Assembly: GCA_023430065.1 (NCBI GenBank)
Contig: JAEZCG010000237.1
Coordinates: 1 to 8,166, forward strand
DNA: 8,166 nt
Reading direction: 5' to 3'
Source: Pseudomonadota bacterium
GTDB lineage: Bacteria > Pseudomonadota > Gammaproteobacteria > Burkholderiales > SHXO01
The notes under the pieces were generated by a model. It searched no databases. It was not told the DNA's origin and worked only from the letters and a program-made list of their open reading frames with translations. This document shows, in pieces, positions 1-5,865 of this stretch. The number at the start of each line of letters is the position of its first letter. Positions within the stretch are counted from its first letter, which is position 1. The translations under genes and the position numbers were made by a program.

Positions 1-251
1 GGGAAAAGCGTCGTCGAGGGTGGTGTCAAATCGGCCCGCATGGCCGATCGTCATAGATCTGATACACCGGTGCATCGTTCGGCGCATGCCAGAAACTTAA
101 AAAGTCTTCCGTGTCAAAGACATGAGAAACTCTGGCGCGGCTCGTAAGCGACGGCGGAAGCGGTGTCGTCCCGTTGCGACGAGTGTAAGAGTTCCCGACA
201 GGGAACCGTCGAACAAACGACGTGAAGGAGATTTCGGTCGACTTAACCCTG
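1..251. other. Left-edge region with no supportable gene
   Basis: No reading frame here has both a plausible start and protein-like content. A plus-strand frame is open from the edge to a TAA at 145-147 and could be the last 48 codons of a gene off the left edge, but its arginine- and histidine-rich composition matches no family I know. A minus-strand frame ending at 26-28 is open across this region but has no ATG, GTG or TTG outside the protease gene that could plausibly start it. Local base composition is more A+T-rich than the genes, especially around 50-130. Structures seen are a near-palindrome at 61-76 and two abutting inverted repeats at 191-222. I take this as intergenic sequence downstream of the minus-strand operon. 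Confidence 0.5.
191..206 (-). terminator. Candidate terminator hairpin of the M48 operon
   Basis: On the minus strand, about 45 bases after the protease stop codon, a perfect 6-bp stem (GTTCCC/GGGAAC) closes a 4-base loop. It is followed by TCTTACA, a weak U-containing tail. A second inverted repeat (CGTCG/CGACG, 207-222) directly abuts it on the upstream side. Position and form fit the end of the CHASE2-SH3-M48 transcript. The tail is not a true U-tract, so intrinsic termination is uncertain and the hairpin could simply stabilise the mRNA end. Confidence 0.35.
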
Positions 252-1157
252 TCAGCGCAGCTTGACCAATCGTTCCGAAAGCGCCCTGCCTTGCACGTCA
301 TCCAGGCGGGTGCCCATGGCCTCGCCCAGGGCCGCAAGCCGCTCGTCCGGATGCGGGTGGGTCTTGAACAGGAGCGCCACGCTGCCGGCGTCCTGAGTGT
401 TGGCGCCGATGTCCTGCAGTACCGCCGGCAGCCCGAACGGATCGTAGCCGGCGCGCGCCGCCAGCACCACGCCGACCCGGTCGGCCTCGAACTCGGCGCC
501 CTTGTCCAGGCCGCGCGCGAGGATCTCGGCACCGCTGCCGATCAGCTTCTGCACCACCTCCTCCCCCTTGACCTTGCGCGACAGCGCTTCGCTGCCCAGA
601 TTCATCAGCTGCTGCTTCTGCAGCACCTTCAGATGGTGCTTCTCCTGCACGTGGGCGATCTCGTGAGCGAGCACGCCCGCGAGCTGGGCCTCGTCCTGCA
701 GGCGCGCATACAGCCCCTTGGTGAGGAAGACGTAGCCCCCCGGCGCAGCGAAGGCGTTGATGTCGGCCGAATCGATCACGCCGAAGGTCCACTTCAGGTC
801 GGCGCGCCCGCTCTGGGACGCGATCCAGCGGCCCACCTTGTTGACGTAGGCCTGCACGGCGTCGTCCGGCACCAGTGGCGCCGCGCCGAGCAGGTTGCCC
901 GAGATCTGCCGGCCGATCTCGATCTCCTCCTCGACGCTCAGTTCGCGCACCGCGGACAGCACCTTGCCGAGGTCGAACTTGTCCTTCTTCTTCGGTTCGG
1001 CGGGTGCAGCTCCCGCGGGTGTCGCGGGGCGTTCGTCGGTGCCGTTGGTGACCGACTCGAGCTTGCGCCGCAACTCGTCGAGATCGACCGCAGCCACGCC
1101 CGCAGACCAGGCCAATGCCAGCGATGCCGCGAGCATGCGAAGCAGATTCTGTTTCAT
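252..1157 (-). CDS. Secreted M48-family zinc metallopeptidase
   Basis: Encodes 301 residues, the last gene of a three-gene operon. Residues 1-23 look like a Sec signal peptide (basic start, hydrophobic core, cut near VAA); there is no lipobox cysteine, so a soluble periplasmic enzyme is expected. A lysine- and proline-rich linker (about 40-62) precedes the M48 domain (about 70-285). The zinc site is HEIAH at 165-169, with the third ligand E224 in EFEAD. The family-typical segments NAFAAPGG (134-141) and THPHPDER (267-274) are present, so all key residues are intact. Relatives such as BepA, LoiP and YcaL degrade or help fold envelope proteins, but the exact substrate is unknown. The ATG at 1157 was chosen because it starts the signal peptide, overlaps the upstream stop as ATGA and follows a GGGAGG ribosome site (1164-1169). 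Longer in-frame extensions run through the SH3 gene in another frame and are not real. Confidence 0.93.
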   Translation of the reverse strand: MKQNLLRMLAASLALAWSAGVAAVDLDELRRKLESVTNGTDERPATPAGAAPAEPKKKDKFDLGKVLSAVRELSVEEEIEIGRQISGNLLGAAPLVPDDAVQAYVNKVGRWIASQSGRADLKWTFGVIDSADINAFAAPGGYVFLTKGLYARLQDEAQLAGVLAHEIAHVQEKHHLKVLQKQQLMNLGSEALSRKVKGEEVVQKLIGSGAEILARGLDKGAEFEADRVGVVLAARAGYDPFGLPAVLQDIGANTQDAGSVALLFKTHPHPDERLAALGEAMGTRLDDVQGRALSERLVKLR

Positions 1158-1678
1158 CGGTTGCCTCCCTTCGGCGCCGGCAGCCACTGGATCTTCCGCG
1201 CGGCCAGTTTGCCTTCGCCGGCGAAACGCTTCGCTTCGCCGGCCGATACCGCCAGCGACTCGGCTTTCGTGATCTGCCTGGCGTCGAACTTCGCCGCCTT
1301 CAGGTCGTCGGCATCGAGCCCGCGCACGCCGGTGGTGGACACGACCTGACCCGTGCCGGTGCGGCCCGTCGCCACCCCTGCCACCGCGCCGATCTCCTTG
1401 GCCGCGCTCGCCTGCCCCGCCTGCCCACGGCGCACGCTGAGCAGCCGCACCCAGCCGGTCTTGGTCCCGACCCTGACCTGCAGCCACCCGCTCCTGCGCG
1501 CGAGGATGTGCAGCGCATCGCCCTTGGCCATCTTGCCGAGCGTCTTGGCATCCTTGAACGGTTCGGCCTTGATCTCGTCGGCCTTGAGCGCCATGCCCGT
1601 CTCCTGACCGGCGGCCAGGCCGGGCACAACCGCCAGCGCGAAGCACAGCGCAGCGAGCCAGCGACTTTCTCTCGTCAT
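1154..1678 (-). CDS. Secreted SH3-domain protein
   Basis: Encodes 174 residues. Residues 1-24 form a signal peptide (basic start, long hydrophobic core, cleavage near LAAG/QE). Residues about 29-82 look like a bacterial SH3 (SH3b/SH3_3) domain: a PFKDAKTLGKMAKGD stretch is followed by GWLQVRVGTKTGWV, the usual pattern around the conserved Trp and Gly positions. The tail (about 115-165) is rich in Ala and Lys, contains a GVRGLDADDLKAAKF segment and has no domain I can name. Bacterial SH3b domains often bind peptidoglycan or proteins, but no catalytic motif is visible, so an adaptor or targeting role is inferred. Its stop overlaps the protease start by four bases, and its start overlaps the CHASE2 stop in the same way, so it is probably translationally coupled on both sides. 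An AGAAGGG ribosome site sits just before the ATG at 1678. Confidence 0.88.
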   Translation of the reverse strand: MTRESRWLAALCFALAVVPGLAAGQETGMALKADEIKAEPFKDAKTLGKMAKGDALHILARRSGWLQVRVGTKTGWVRLLSVRRGQAGQASAAKEIGAVAGVATGRTGTGQVVSTTGVRGLDADDLKAAKFDARQITKAESLAVSAGEAKRFAGEGKLAARKIQWLPAPKGGNR

Positions 1679-3396
1679 TTCCCTTCTCCCCGTGCATGGG
1701 CGCCCGCTGCCGCGGCAGCCAGCGCCTCACCGAACAATTGACGCCATTCTCCGGGTAGGACCCGGCCCTGCGCACCGCCCAGCGCCTGGCGATGCACGTG
1801 CAGGGACTCGAGGTTCTCGCCGGCAATCCCGTTCGCCGCGACGAGGTGGTCGAGGTCGCGCTGGAAGGCCGCGATGTCGGCCTCCACGATCTGCGCCTGC
1901 TTCAGGTCGTCCCGCGCGTGCACCCACGACACCACCAGCGTGTTCTCGAGCAGGCCGAACACGCCGCGCTGGCGGCCCTTGATGACCTCGACATCTCTGG
2001 GCACCTTGCTGTGGCGTTCCACCGCCTTCTTCAACGCACGCATGAAGATCGCGGTGGACGTGTCGTCGCGCCCGGCGATCTGCACGACCGCCATCGCCGC
2101 CAGGTGGCTCCCGCCGCCGCGCAGGCTCTCGGCCACCGGATTGCGCTCCAGCACGCGCGCGGTGGCGAGCGCATAGATCTTGGCGATGGAGAAGTAGACG
2201 AAACCGAGGAACACCGGACCGGTCAGGTTGAAGAAGAAGTTGGTGAGGTTGATCGAGAGATAGGACAGCACCAGCAGGCCGATCTGCGACAGGCCGAACA
2301 CCCGGGCGAACAGGTCGGGCTCGACGTTGCGGTAGAACGCGATGGCCGTCGCCCACAGAATTGCAAGGGCGACCAGCAAGTAAGGCCAGCGGCTCATCGG
2401 CACCCGGATGAAGTCGTCGTGCCGGATGTTGTCGATCGCCGTGGCGAGGATTTCCACCCCCGGGAACTGGCGGTTCATCGAGGTTGCCTTGATGTCGCCG
2501 AGGCCCGCGGCCGTCGAGCCGACGACGACGATCTTGCCCGCGAACTCGCCGGCGGCGCGCTGCCGCTCCTTGCGCAGCATGTCCTCGTAGACGTCGCTGA
2601 AACTCGCATACGTGTAACTGAACGGCTTGCCGCGCCAGTTGAGCAGGATGCTCTGCCGCTTCGGCACTGCGGCCCCAAGCGCCTGTCCGACGCGCAGCGG
2701 CAGCGACGGTAACTGCCAGCCGTACGCGTCGAGCCAGACGGGATAGCGGCGCACCACCCCGTCCACGTCCGGCTCCACGTTGAACGTGCCGAGCCGACCC
2801 GCCTGCAGGGCCGCGTCGAAGTGCGGCAGCACCACCGCCACCCTGGCCTGCTCCTGCGCGAGCGGCGTCCGCACTGCACCGGGAATCGAGGCCGGCGACA
2901 ACTCACTCAGCGCGTCGTTCTTCTCCGGCAGGCGCAGATAGGGGAAGAACACATCGGGGGTCGCCGCGATCACCTCGTTGAAGTAGGCATCGCTGTCCGG
3001 ATTGAACACGTCCGGATCGCTGAACAGCACGTCGAGCACGATCGCCTTCGGACCCTGTCGGGTAACGTGCTCGACGAACTCGCCGAGCACCTGACGCGGC
3101 CAGGGCCAGCGGCCATACTCGCCGGCCATGGCGGACAGACTGCGCTCGTCGATGTCGACGATGACGATGTCCGGGTCGGGGGCCGGCTGCACGATCCGGT
3201 TCTTCACCACCAGGTCGTACGAGCGCTGGCGCATGTCCACGACCTTTTGCAGGACCAGCGCATCCAGCAGCGCAAACAGCGAGAAAAGGCCTGCCAGGTA
3301 CAGATAGAAATTGCCGCGCAGGCGGCGCGCAAGGAACCCGGAGGCCGCACGGAAGGCCCCGCTGTAGGCTCGCAGAATGGCAACTCGCAGGTTCAT
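1675..3396 (-). CDS. CHASE2-domain membrane receptor with unrecognised C-terminal domain
   Basis: Encodes 573 residues, the first gene of the operon. A membrane helix at about 29-49 is followed by a CHASE2 extracytoplasmic sensor (about 50-330). Its typical segments are DIDERSL (81-87) with GRWPWPR (95-101), FNVEPDVDGVVRR (205-217), LLNWRGKP (251-258) and GKIVVVGST (287-295) with FPGVEILATAIDNI (311-324). Three membrane helices follow (about 337-354, 366-384 and 391-411), the usual CHASE2 topology. CHASE2 proteins normally end in an adenylate cyclase, GGDEF or kinase module. Here residues 412-573 show none of the motifs of those enzymes, so the output is unknown. The ligand is also unknown. 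The ATG at 3396 has no Shine-Dalgarno sequence but lies only 11 bases beyond a -10 element (3408-3413). It shares a four-base ATGA overlap with the SH3 gene and is probably co-expressed with the secreted SH3 protein and protease. Confidence 0.9.
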   Translation of the reverse strand: MNLRVAILRAYSGAFRAASGFLARRLRGNFYLYLAGLFSLFALLDALVLQKVVDMRQRSYDLVVKNRIVQPAPDPDIVIVDIDERSLSAMAGEYGRWPWPRQVLGEFVEHVTRQGPKAIVLDVLFSDPDVFNPDSDAYFNEVIAATPDVFFPYLRLPEKNDALSELSPASIPGAVRTPLAQEQARVAVVLPHFDAALQAGRLGTFNVEPDVDGVVRRYPVWLDAYGWQLPSLPLRVGQALGAAVPKRQSILLNWRGKPFSYTYASFSDVYEDMLRKERQRAAGEFAGKIVVVGSTAAGLGDIKATSMNRQFPGVEILATAIDNIRHDDFIRVPMSRWPYLLVALAILWATAIAFYRNVEPDLFARVFGLSQIGLLVLSYLSINLTNFFFNLTGPVFLGFVYFSIAKIYALATARVLERNPVAESLRGGGSHLAAMAVVQIAGRDDTSTAIFMRALKKAVERHSKVPRDVEVIKGRQRGVFGLLENTLVVSWVHARDDLKQAQIVEADIAAFQRDLDHLVAANGIAGENLESLHVHRQALGGAQGRVLPGEWRQLFGEALAAAAAGAHARGEGK

Positions 3397-3407
3397 CGTC
3401 GGGACGG

Positions 3408-3416
3408 ATTCTAGCA
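3408..3416 (-). promoter_or_regulatory. Extended -10 promoter of the CHASE2 operon
   Basis: The minus strand reads TGCTAGAAT, matching the extended -10 form TGnTATAAT at most positions. No convincing -35 hexamer is found 16-18 bases upstream, as is common for extended -10 promoters. Transcription would start near 3401-3402, leaving a leader of about 5 bases before the ATG at 3396. This fits the absence of a Shine-Dalgarno sequence. Confidence 0.5.
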
Positions 3417-3436
3417 GCGGGACCTGCGGCGGCCTG

Positions 3437-3445
3437 TGCTATGGT
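3437..3445 (+). promoter_or_regulatory. Extended -10 promoter of the cupin gene
   Basis: The plus strand reads TGCTATGGT, an extended -10 with four of six core matches to TATAAT. A start about 7 bases downstream falls at or just before the ATG at 3453, predicting a leaderless mRNA. No good -35 is seen. The element overlaps the upstream in-frame ATG at 3441, which argues that 3453 is the true start codon. Confidence 0.4.
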
Positions 3446-3452
3446 TTCGTGC

Positions 3453-3836
3453 ATGAAGACTTCGCTGCGCGATGTACCGGCCTACGTCACGAGGGACGGC
3501 TCGGAGATCCGCGAACTCATGCACCCCGCGCACCACGGCAACGTGCGACAGAGCCTGGCCGAGGCGCTGGTGCATCCGGGACGGGAGACGCTCCTGCACC
3601 GGCACCTGCGCACCGAGGAGCTGTACCACGTGACCGCCGGCGAGGGGCGGATGACGCTGGGCGACACGTCCTTCGCCGTGGGCGTCGGGGACACCGTGCT
3701 GATTCCGCCGGGCACGGCGCATTGCATCCGCAACACGGGCACGGCTCCCCTGCGCTTCCTGTGCTGCTGCAGCCCACCCTACACGCATGAGGACACGGTG
3801 TTGCTGACGGGAGAAGACGGCTCTCACCTCGCCTGA
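3453..3836 (+). CDS. Single-domain cupin protein
   Basis: Encodes 127 residues forming one cupin beta-barrel. Motif 1 lies at 43-63 (G43, H49, H51, E55/E56, G63) and motif 2 is perfect at 79-94 (G79, P85, G87, H90, N94), so the metal-binding His/Glu set is intact. The C-terminal segment has three adjacent cysteines (104-106) followed by SPPYTHEDT (107-115). I associate that tail with small cupins often labelled mannose-6-phosphate-isomerase-like, but the substrate cannot be read from sequence and could be a sugar or small-molecule ligand. The start at 3453 is preferred to the in-frame ATG at 3441 because the latter lies inside a probable -10 element and adds only MVSC. No Shine-Dalgarno sequence is present. 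The gene diverges from the CHASE2 operon with only 56 bases between starts. A kinase gene follows 131 bases downstream. Confidence 0.88.
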   Translation: MKTSLRDVPAYVTRDGSEIRELMHPAHHGNVRQSLAEALVHPGRETLLHRHLRTEELYHVTAGEGRMTLGDTSFAVGVGDTVLIPPGTAHCIRNTGTAPLRFLCCCSPPYTHEDTVLLTGEDGSHLA

Positions 3837-3919
3837 CCACACACTGATCACGCCGCTGCAATCGTCTGGCACGAAAGCTGCGCGGCGTGCAGATCGAATG
3901 CGGGCCTGCTCGCGCCCGC

Positions 3920-3940
3920 CCGCCGTCCGTGAGACGGCGG
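3920..3940. other. Strong G+C hairpin upstream of the APH-fold kinase
   Basis: A perfect 8-bp inverted repeat (CCGCCGTC/GACGGCGG) encloses the 5-base loop CGTGA. It lies 84 bases after the cupin stop and 27 bases before the kinase ATG. No T-tract follows, so it is not a standard intrinsic terminator. It could be a weak terminator or attenuator for the cupin transcript, a protein-binding site, or a structure in the kinase leader. The rest of 3837-3967 shows no feature I can support. Confidence 0.35.
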
Positions 3941-3967
3941 TCAGATCCGACTCGCTTACGTTCTCGT

Positions 3968-4765
3968 ATGACCGAACTTGGACCTCGTCTCGCGGCGGGC
4001 GGGACAGCAGAACTGTTCGCCTGGGAAGGCGCACGCGTCGTGAAGCTGTACTGGGAAGGTGCGGCCATGGACGCTGCCGAGCGGGAGGCGGCCCGTACCC
4101 GCGCCGCGCGCGCGGCGGGTGCGCCGACCCCGGAGGTGTTCGATGTCGTAAAGGTGAACGGTCGCCCCGGCGTGGTGTTCGAAAAGCTCGAGGGACCATT
4201 GATGCTCGACGCGATCTGCGCCGAGCCGCACCGCCTGGAGGAATTCGCGGCGATGCTCGCGAAGGTGCAGGCCACACTGCACCGGTTGCCGTGCGACGGC
4301 CTTCCGCCGCAACGCGAACACATGATGCGGCGCGTGCACTTGGGTCCGTTGCCTGCGCGCGTCAAGCCCGGCGTGGTGAAACTGCTGCGCGGGCTGCCGG
4401 ACCAGCGCATGGTCTGCCACGGCGACCTGCACCCCGGCAATGTCGTCGTCACCCCGGACGGGGTGCGGCTGATCGATTGGTTCGACGCCACCGCCGGCTG
4501 CCCCACCGCGGACCTGGCGCGCACCTGCCTGCTGCTGCGTTATGCGCGCCTGGTAGCCGGTGCAGGCCGCGCGGCTTTCGACCCGCTGCGTGCCCCGTTC
4601 GTGGACACGTTTCTGCAGTGCTACCGTGACCTCCTGCCGGAGCCTGTGCAGGGCCTCGCCGGCTGGGTGCCGCCCGTGGCCGCCGCCCGCATCGCCGAAC
4701 CGATCTCGGGCTCGGAGCGAAATGCGCTGCTGCGCATGATCGAATCGCTACTCGCCGCTGCCTGA
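3968..4765 (+). CDS. Aminoglycoside-phosphotransferase-fold (APH) kinase
   Basis: Encodes 265 residues with a protein-kinase-like APH fold. The small lobe shows a glycine-rich turn (GGTAELFAWEG, 11-21) and a likely ATP lysine K26 in VVKLY. The catalytic loop is HGDLHPGN at 151-158, with catalytic D153 and metal ligand N158. The metal-binding Asp is D170 in LIDWFDA, followed by the usual DLA segment (182-184). All catalytic residues are present, so an active small-molecule kinase is likely. The family also covers choline, homoserine, fructosamine and hydroxyl-metabolite kinases, so the name does not imply antibiotic resistance. The substrate is not identifiable. The ATG at 3968 was chosen because homology begins there; an upstream in-frame GTG at 3887 would add 27 low-complexity arginine-rich residues. 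No clear Shine-Dalgarno precedes it. The next gene downstream is a ROK sugar kinase. Confidence 0.87.
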   Translation: MTELGPRLAAGGTAELFAWEGARVVKLYWEGAAMDAAEREAARTRAARAAGAPTPEVFDVVKVNGRPGVVFEKLEGPLMLDAICAEPHRLEEFAAMLAKVQATLHRLPCDGLPPQREHMMRRVHLGPLPARVKPGVVKLLRGLPDQRMVCHGDLHPGNVVVTPDGVRLIDWFDATAGCPTADLARTCLLLRYARLVAGAGRAAFDPLRAPFVDTFLQCYRDLLPEPVQGLAGWVPPVAAARIAEPISGSERNALLRMIESLLAAA

Positions 4766-4847
4766 GCGACACACCGCCGGGCGCACTGCGCGGGCCACCG
4801 CGTTCCACGATCTCGCTGGACGGGTCACGCCGCCCAACCCTGCCCTG

Positions 4848-4853
4848 TACACT
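4848..4853 (+). promoter_or_regulatory. Possible -10 element of the ROK kinase gene
   Basis: TACACT matches the TATAAT consensus at four positions and lies in the 174-base gap after the APH-kinase gene, 86 bases before the ROK start. No good -35 is present at 16-18 bases. TACATT at 4904-4909 is an alternative. Either would let the ROK gene be transcribed independently. Confidence 0.22.
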
Positions 4854-4925
4854 CGACCTCGTCGCAGGAATCCGTCCCGCGCGCCCGCATGCGCGGAGCC
4901 GATTACATTCAGTCGACACCATCGT

Positions 4926-4932
4926 TGGAGGA
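4926..4932 (+). promoter_or_regulatory. Ribosome binding site deciding a GTG start
   Basis: TGGAGGA lies 7 bases before the GTG at 4940, the strongest Shine-Dalgarno in the window. It selects the GTG over the in-frame ATG at 4889. The ATG would add 17 residues ahead of the point where ROK homology begins. Confidence 0.75.
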
Positions 4933-4939
4933 ACACGGC

Positions 4940-5839
4940 GTGGCGCACGTGCGCATCGGCATCGACCTGGGCGGGACCAAGACCGAGGTGATTGCGCTCG
5001 ACGCGCTCGGGCGTGAGCTGCTTCGTCGGCGCGTCTCATCTGCGCAGGGCGACTACGCCGCCACCTTGCACATGCTCGTCGCGCTCGTGCACGAAACCGA
5101 AGCGCGGGTTGGGCAGGCAGCCAGTATCGGAATCGGCACGCCCGGCGCTCTGTCGCCGGCGACCGGCCTGCTGCGCAATTCCAACTCCACCTGGCTCAAC
5201 GGCAAACCCCTGCAGCGCGACCTCATCGAACGCCTCGGCCGCGAGGTGCGCATCGAGAACGACGCCAACTGCTTTGCGCTGTCCGAGGCAATCGATGGCG
5301 CCGGCGCGGGGTACCGCACGGTGTTCGGTGTGATCCTCGGCACCGGGGTGGGCGGGGGCATCGTGGTGGACGGCAAGTTGCTCCACGGTCCCAACCGGAT
5401 CGCGGGCGAGTGGGGACACAATCCCCTGCCCTGGCCGACGCGGGAGGAACGGCCGGGCCCGGCCTGCTACTGCAGGCGCAGCGGCTGCATCGAGACCTAT
5501 CTTTCCGGCCCCGCGCTGACGCGCGACCATCTTGCGACCACCGGGATCGCGCTGGAGCCGGTGCAGATCTTCGAGGCGGCGCGTACCGGCGAACTGTGCG
5601 CTCTGGCGAGCGTTGAGCGCTACGAACAGCGGTTCGCGCGCGCACTGGGGCACGTGATCAACATCCTGGATCCGGACGCGATCGTGTTGGGCGGCGGACT
5701 CTCGAACGTGGACCGCTGGCTGGAGACGGTGCCGCGTCTGTGGCGCCAGTGGGTATTCAGCGACCGCGTGGAGACGCGGCTACTGCGCCATCGGCATGGC
5801 GACTCGAGCGGTGTACGGGGCGCAGCCTGGCTGGGTTGA
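4940..5839 (+). CDS. ROK-family sugar kinase, fructokinase (Mak)-like
   Basis: Encodes 299 residues from a GTG start, the normal length for a ROK kinase; there is no N-terminal DNA-binding domain, so it is an enzyme and not a repressor. The ATP phosphate loop is DLGGTK at 9-14, and the catalytic base is D108 in ENDAN. A glycine-rich GTGVGGG (134-140) and a second nucleotide-binding turn VLGGGLS (249-255) follow. The zinc site is H160 in GEWGHNPLPW with C176, C178 and C183. GEWGHNPLPW, the following GCIETYLSGPAL and the C-terminal HGDSSGVRGAAWL resemble E. coli Mak, so ATP-dependent phosphorylation of fructose (or mannose or glucose) to the 6-phosphate is the best guess. One oddity is Arg179 in place of the usual Gly in CxCG. 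It is transcribed in the same direction as the APH kinase and cupin and convergent with the EAL gene. Confidence 0.92.
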   Translation: MAHVRIGIDLGGTKTEVIALDALGRELLRRRVSSAQGDYAATLHMLVALVHETEARVGQAASIGIGTPGALSPATGLLRNSNSTWLNGKPLQRDLIERLGREVRIENDANCFALSEAIDGAGAGYRTVFGVILGTGVGGGIVVDGKLLHGPNRIAGEWGHNPLPWPTREERPGPACYCRRSGCIETYLSGPALTRDHLATTGIALEPVQIFEAARTGELCALASVERYEQRFARALGHVINILDPDAIVLGGGLSNVDRWLETVPRLWRQWVFSDRVETRLLRHRHGDSSGVRGAAWLG

Positions 5840-5860
5840 CGCCGCCCGGACGAGGCGGCG
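5840..5860. terminator. Hairpin between convergent ROK and EAL genes
   Basis: A perfect 7-bp G+C stem (CGCCGCC/GGCGGCG) with a 7-base loop fills almost the whole 26-base gap between the two stop codons. It begins immediately after the ROK TGA. Position suggests a shared, bidirectional transcript end. No T-tract follows on either strand, so efficiency as an intrinsic terminator is doubtful. Confidence 0.45.
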
Positions 5861-5865
5861 AGGCG

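Noticed and set aside
24..29. TTGACA on the minus strand as a -35 box
   Set aside because: The base positions 17 bases downstream read TTTCCC, not a -10, and the rest is outside the window.
26..251. Minus-strand frame ending at 26, with a protein-like C-terminal stretch
   Set aside because: No usable start codon exists between the protease stop and this stretch, and upstream it only shadows the protease. A decayed gene remnant is possible but not supported.
222..1349. Long plus-strand open frame opposite the protease and SH3 genes
   Set aside because: It is antisense to two well-supported genes, rich in Leu, His, Arg and Gln as expected of a GC-rich shadow frame, and shows no domain.
1792..2712. 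Plus-strand open frame of about 300 codons opposite the CHASE2 gene
   Set aside because: A complementary shadow of the CHASE2 coding sequence with Arg/His/Asp-rich, domain-free translation.
3517..4524. Minus-strand open frame across the cupin, the gap and the APH kinase
   Set aside because: It runs through two motif-bearing plus-strand genes and is Arg/Ser/Pro-rich low complexity.
3968..4765. Antibiotic-resistance aminoglycoside phosphotransferase
   Set aside because: The fold and catalytic loop match the broad APH superfamily, but nothing points to aminoglycoside specificity and the setting is ordinary chromosomal.
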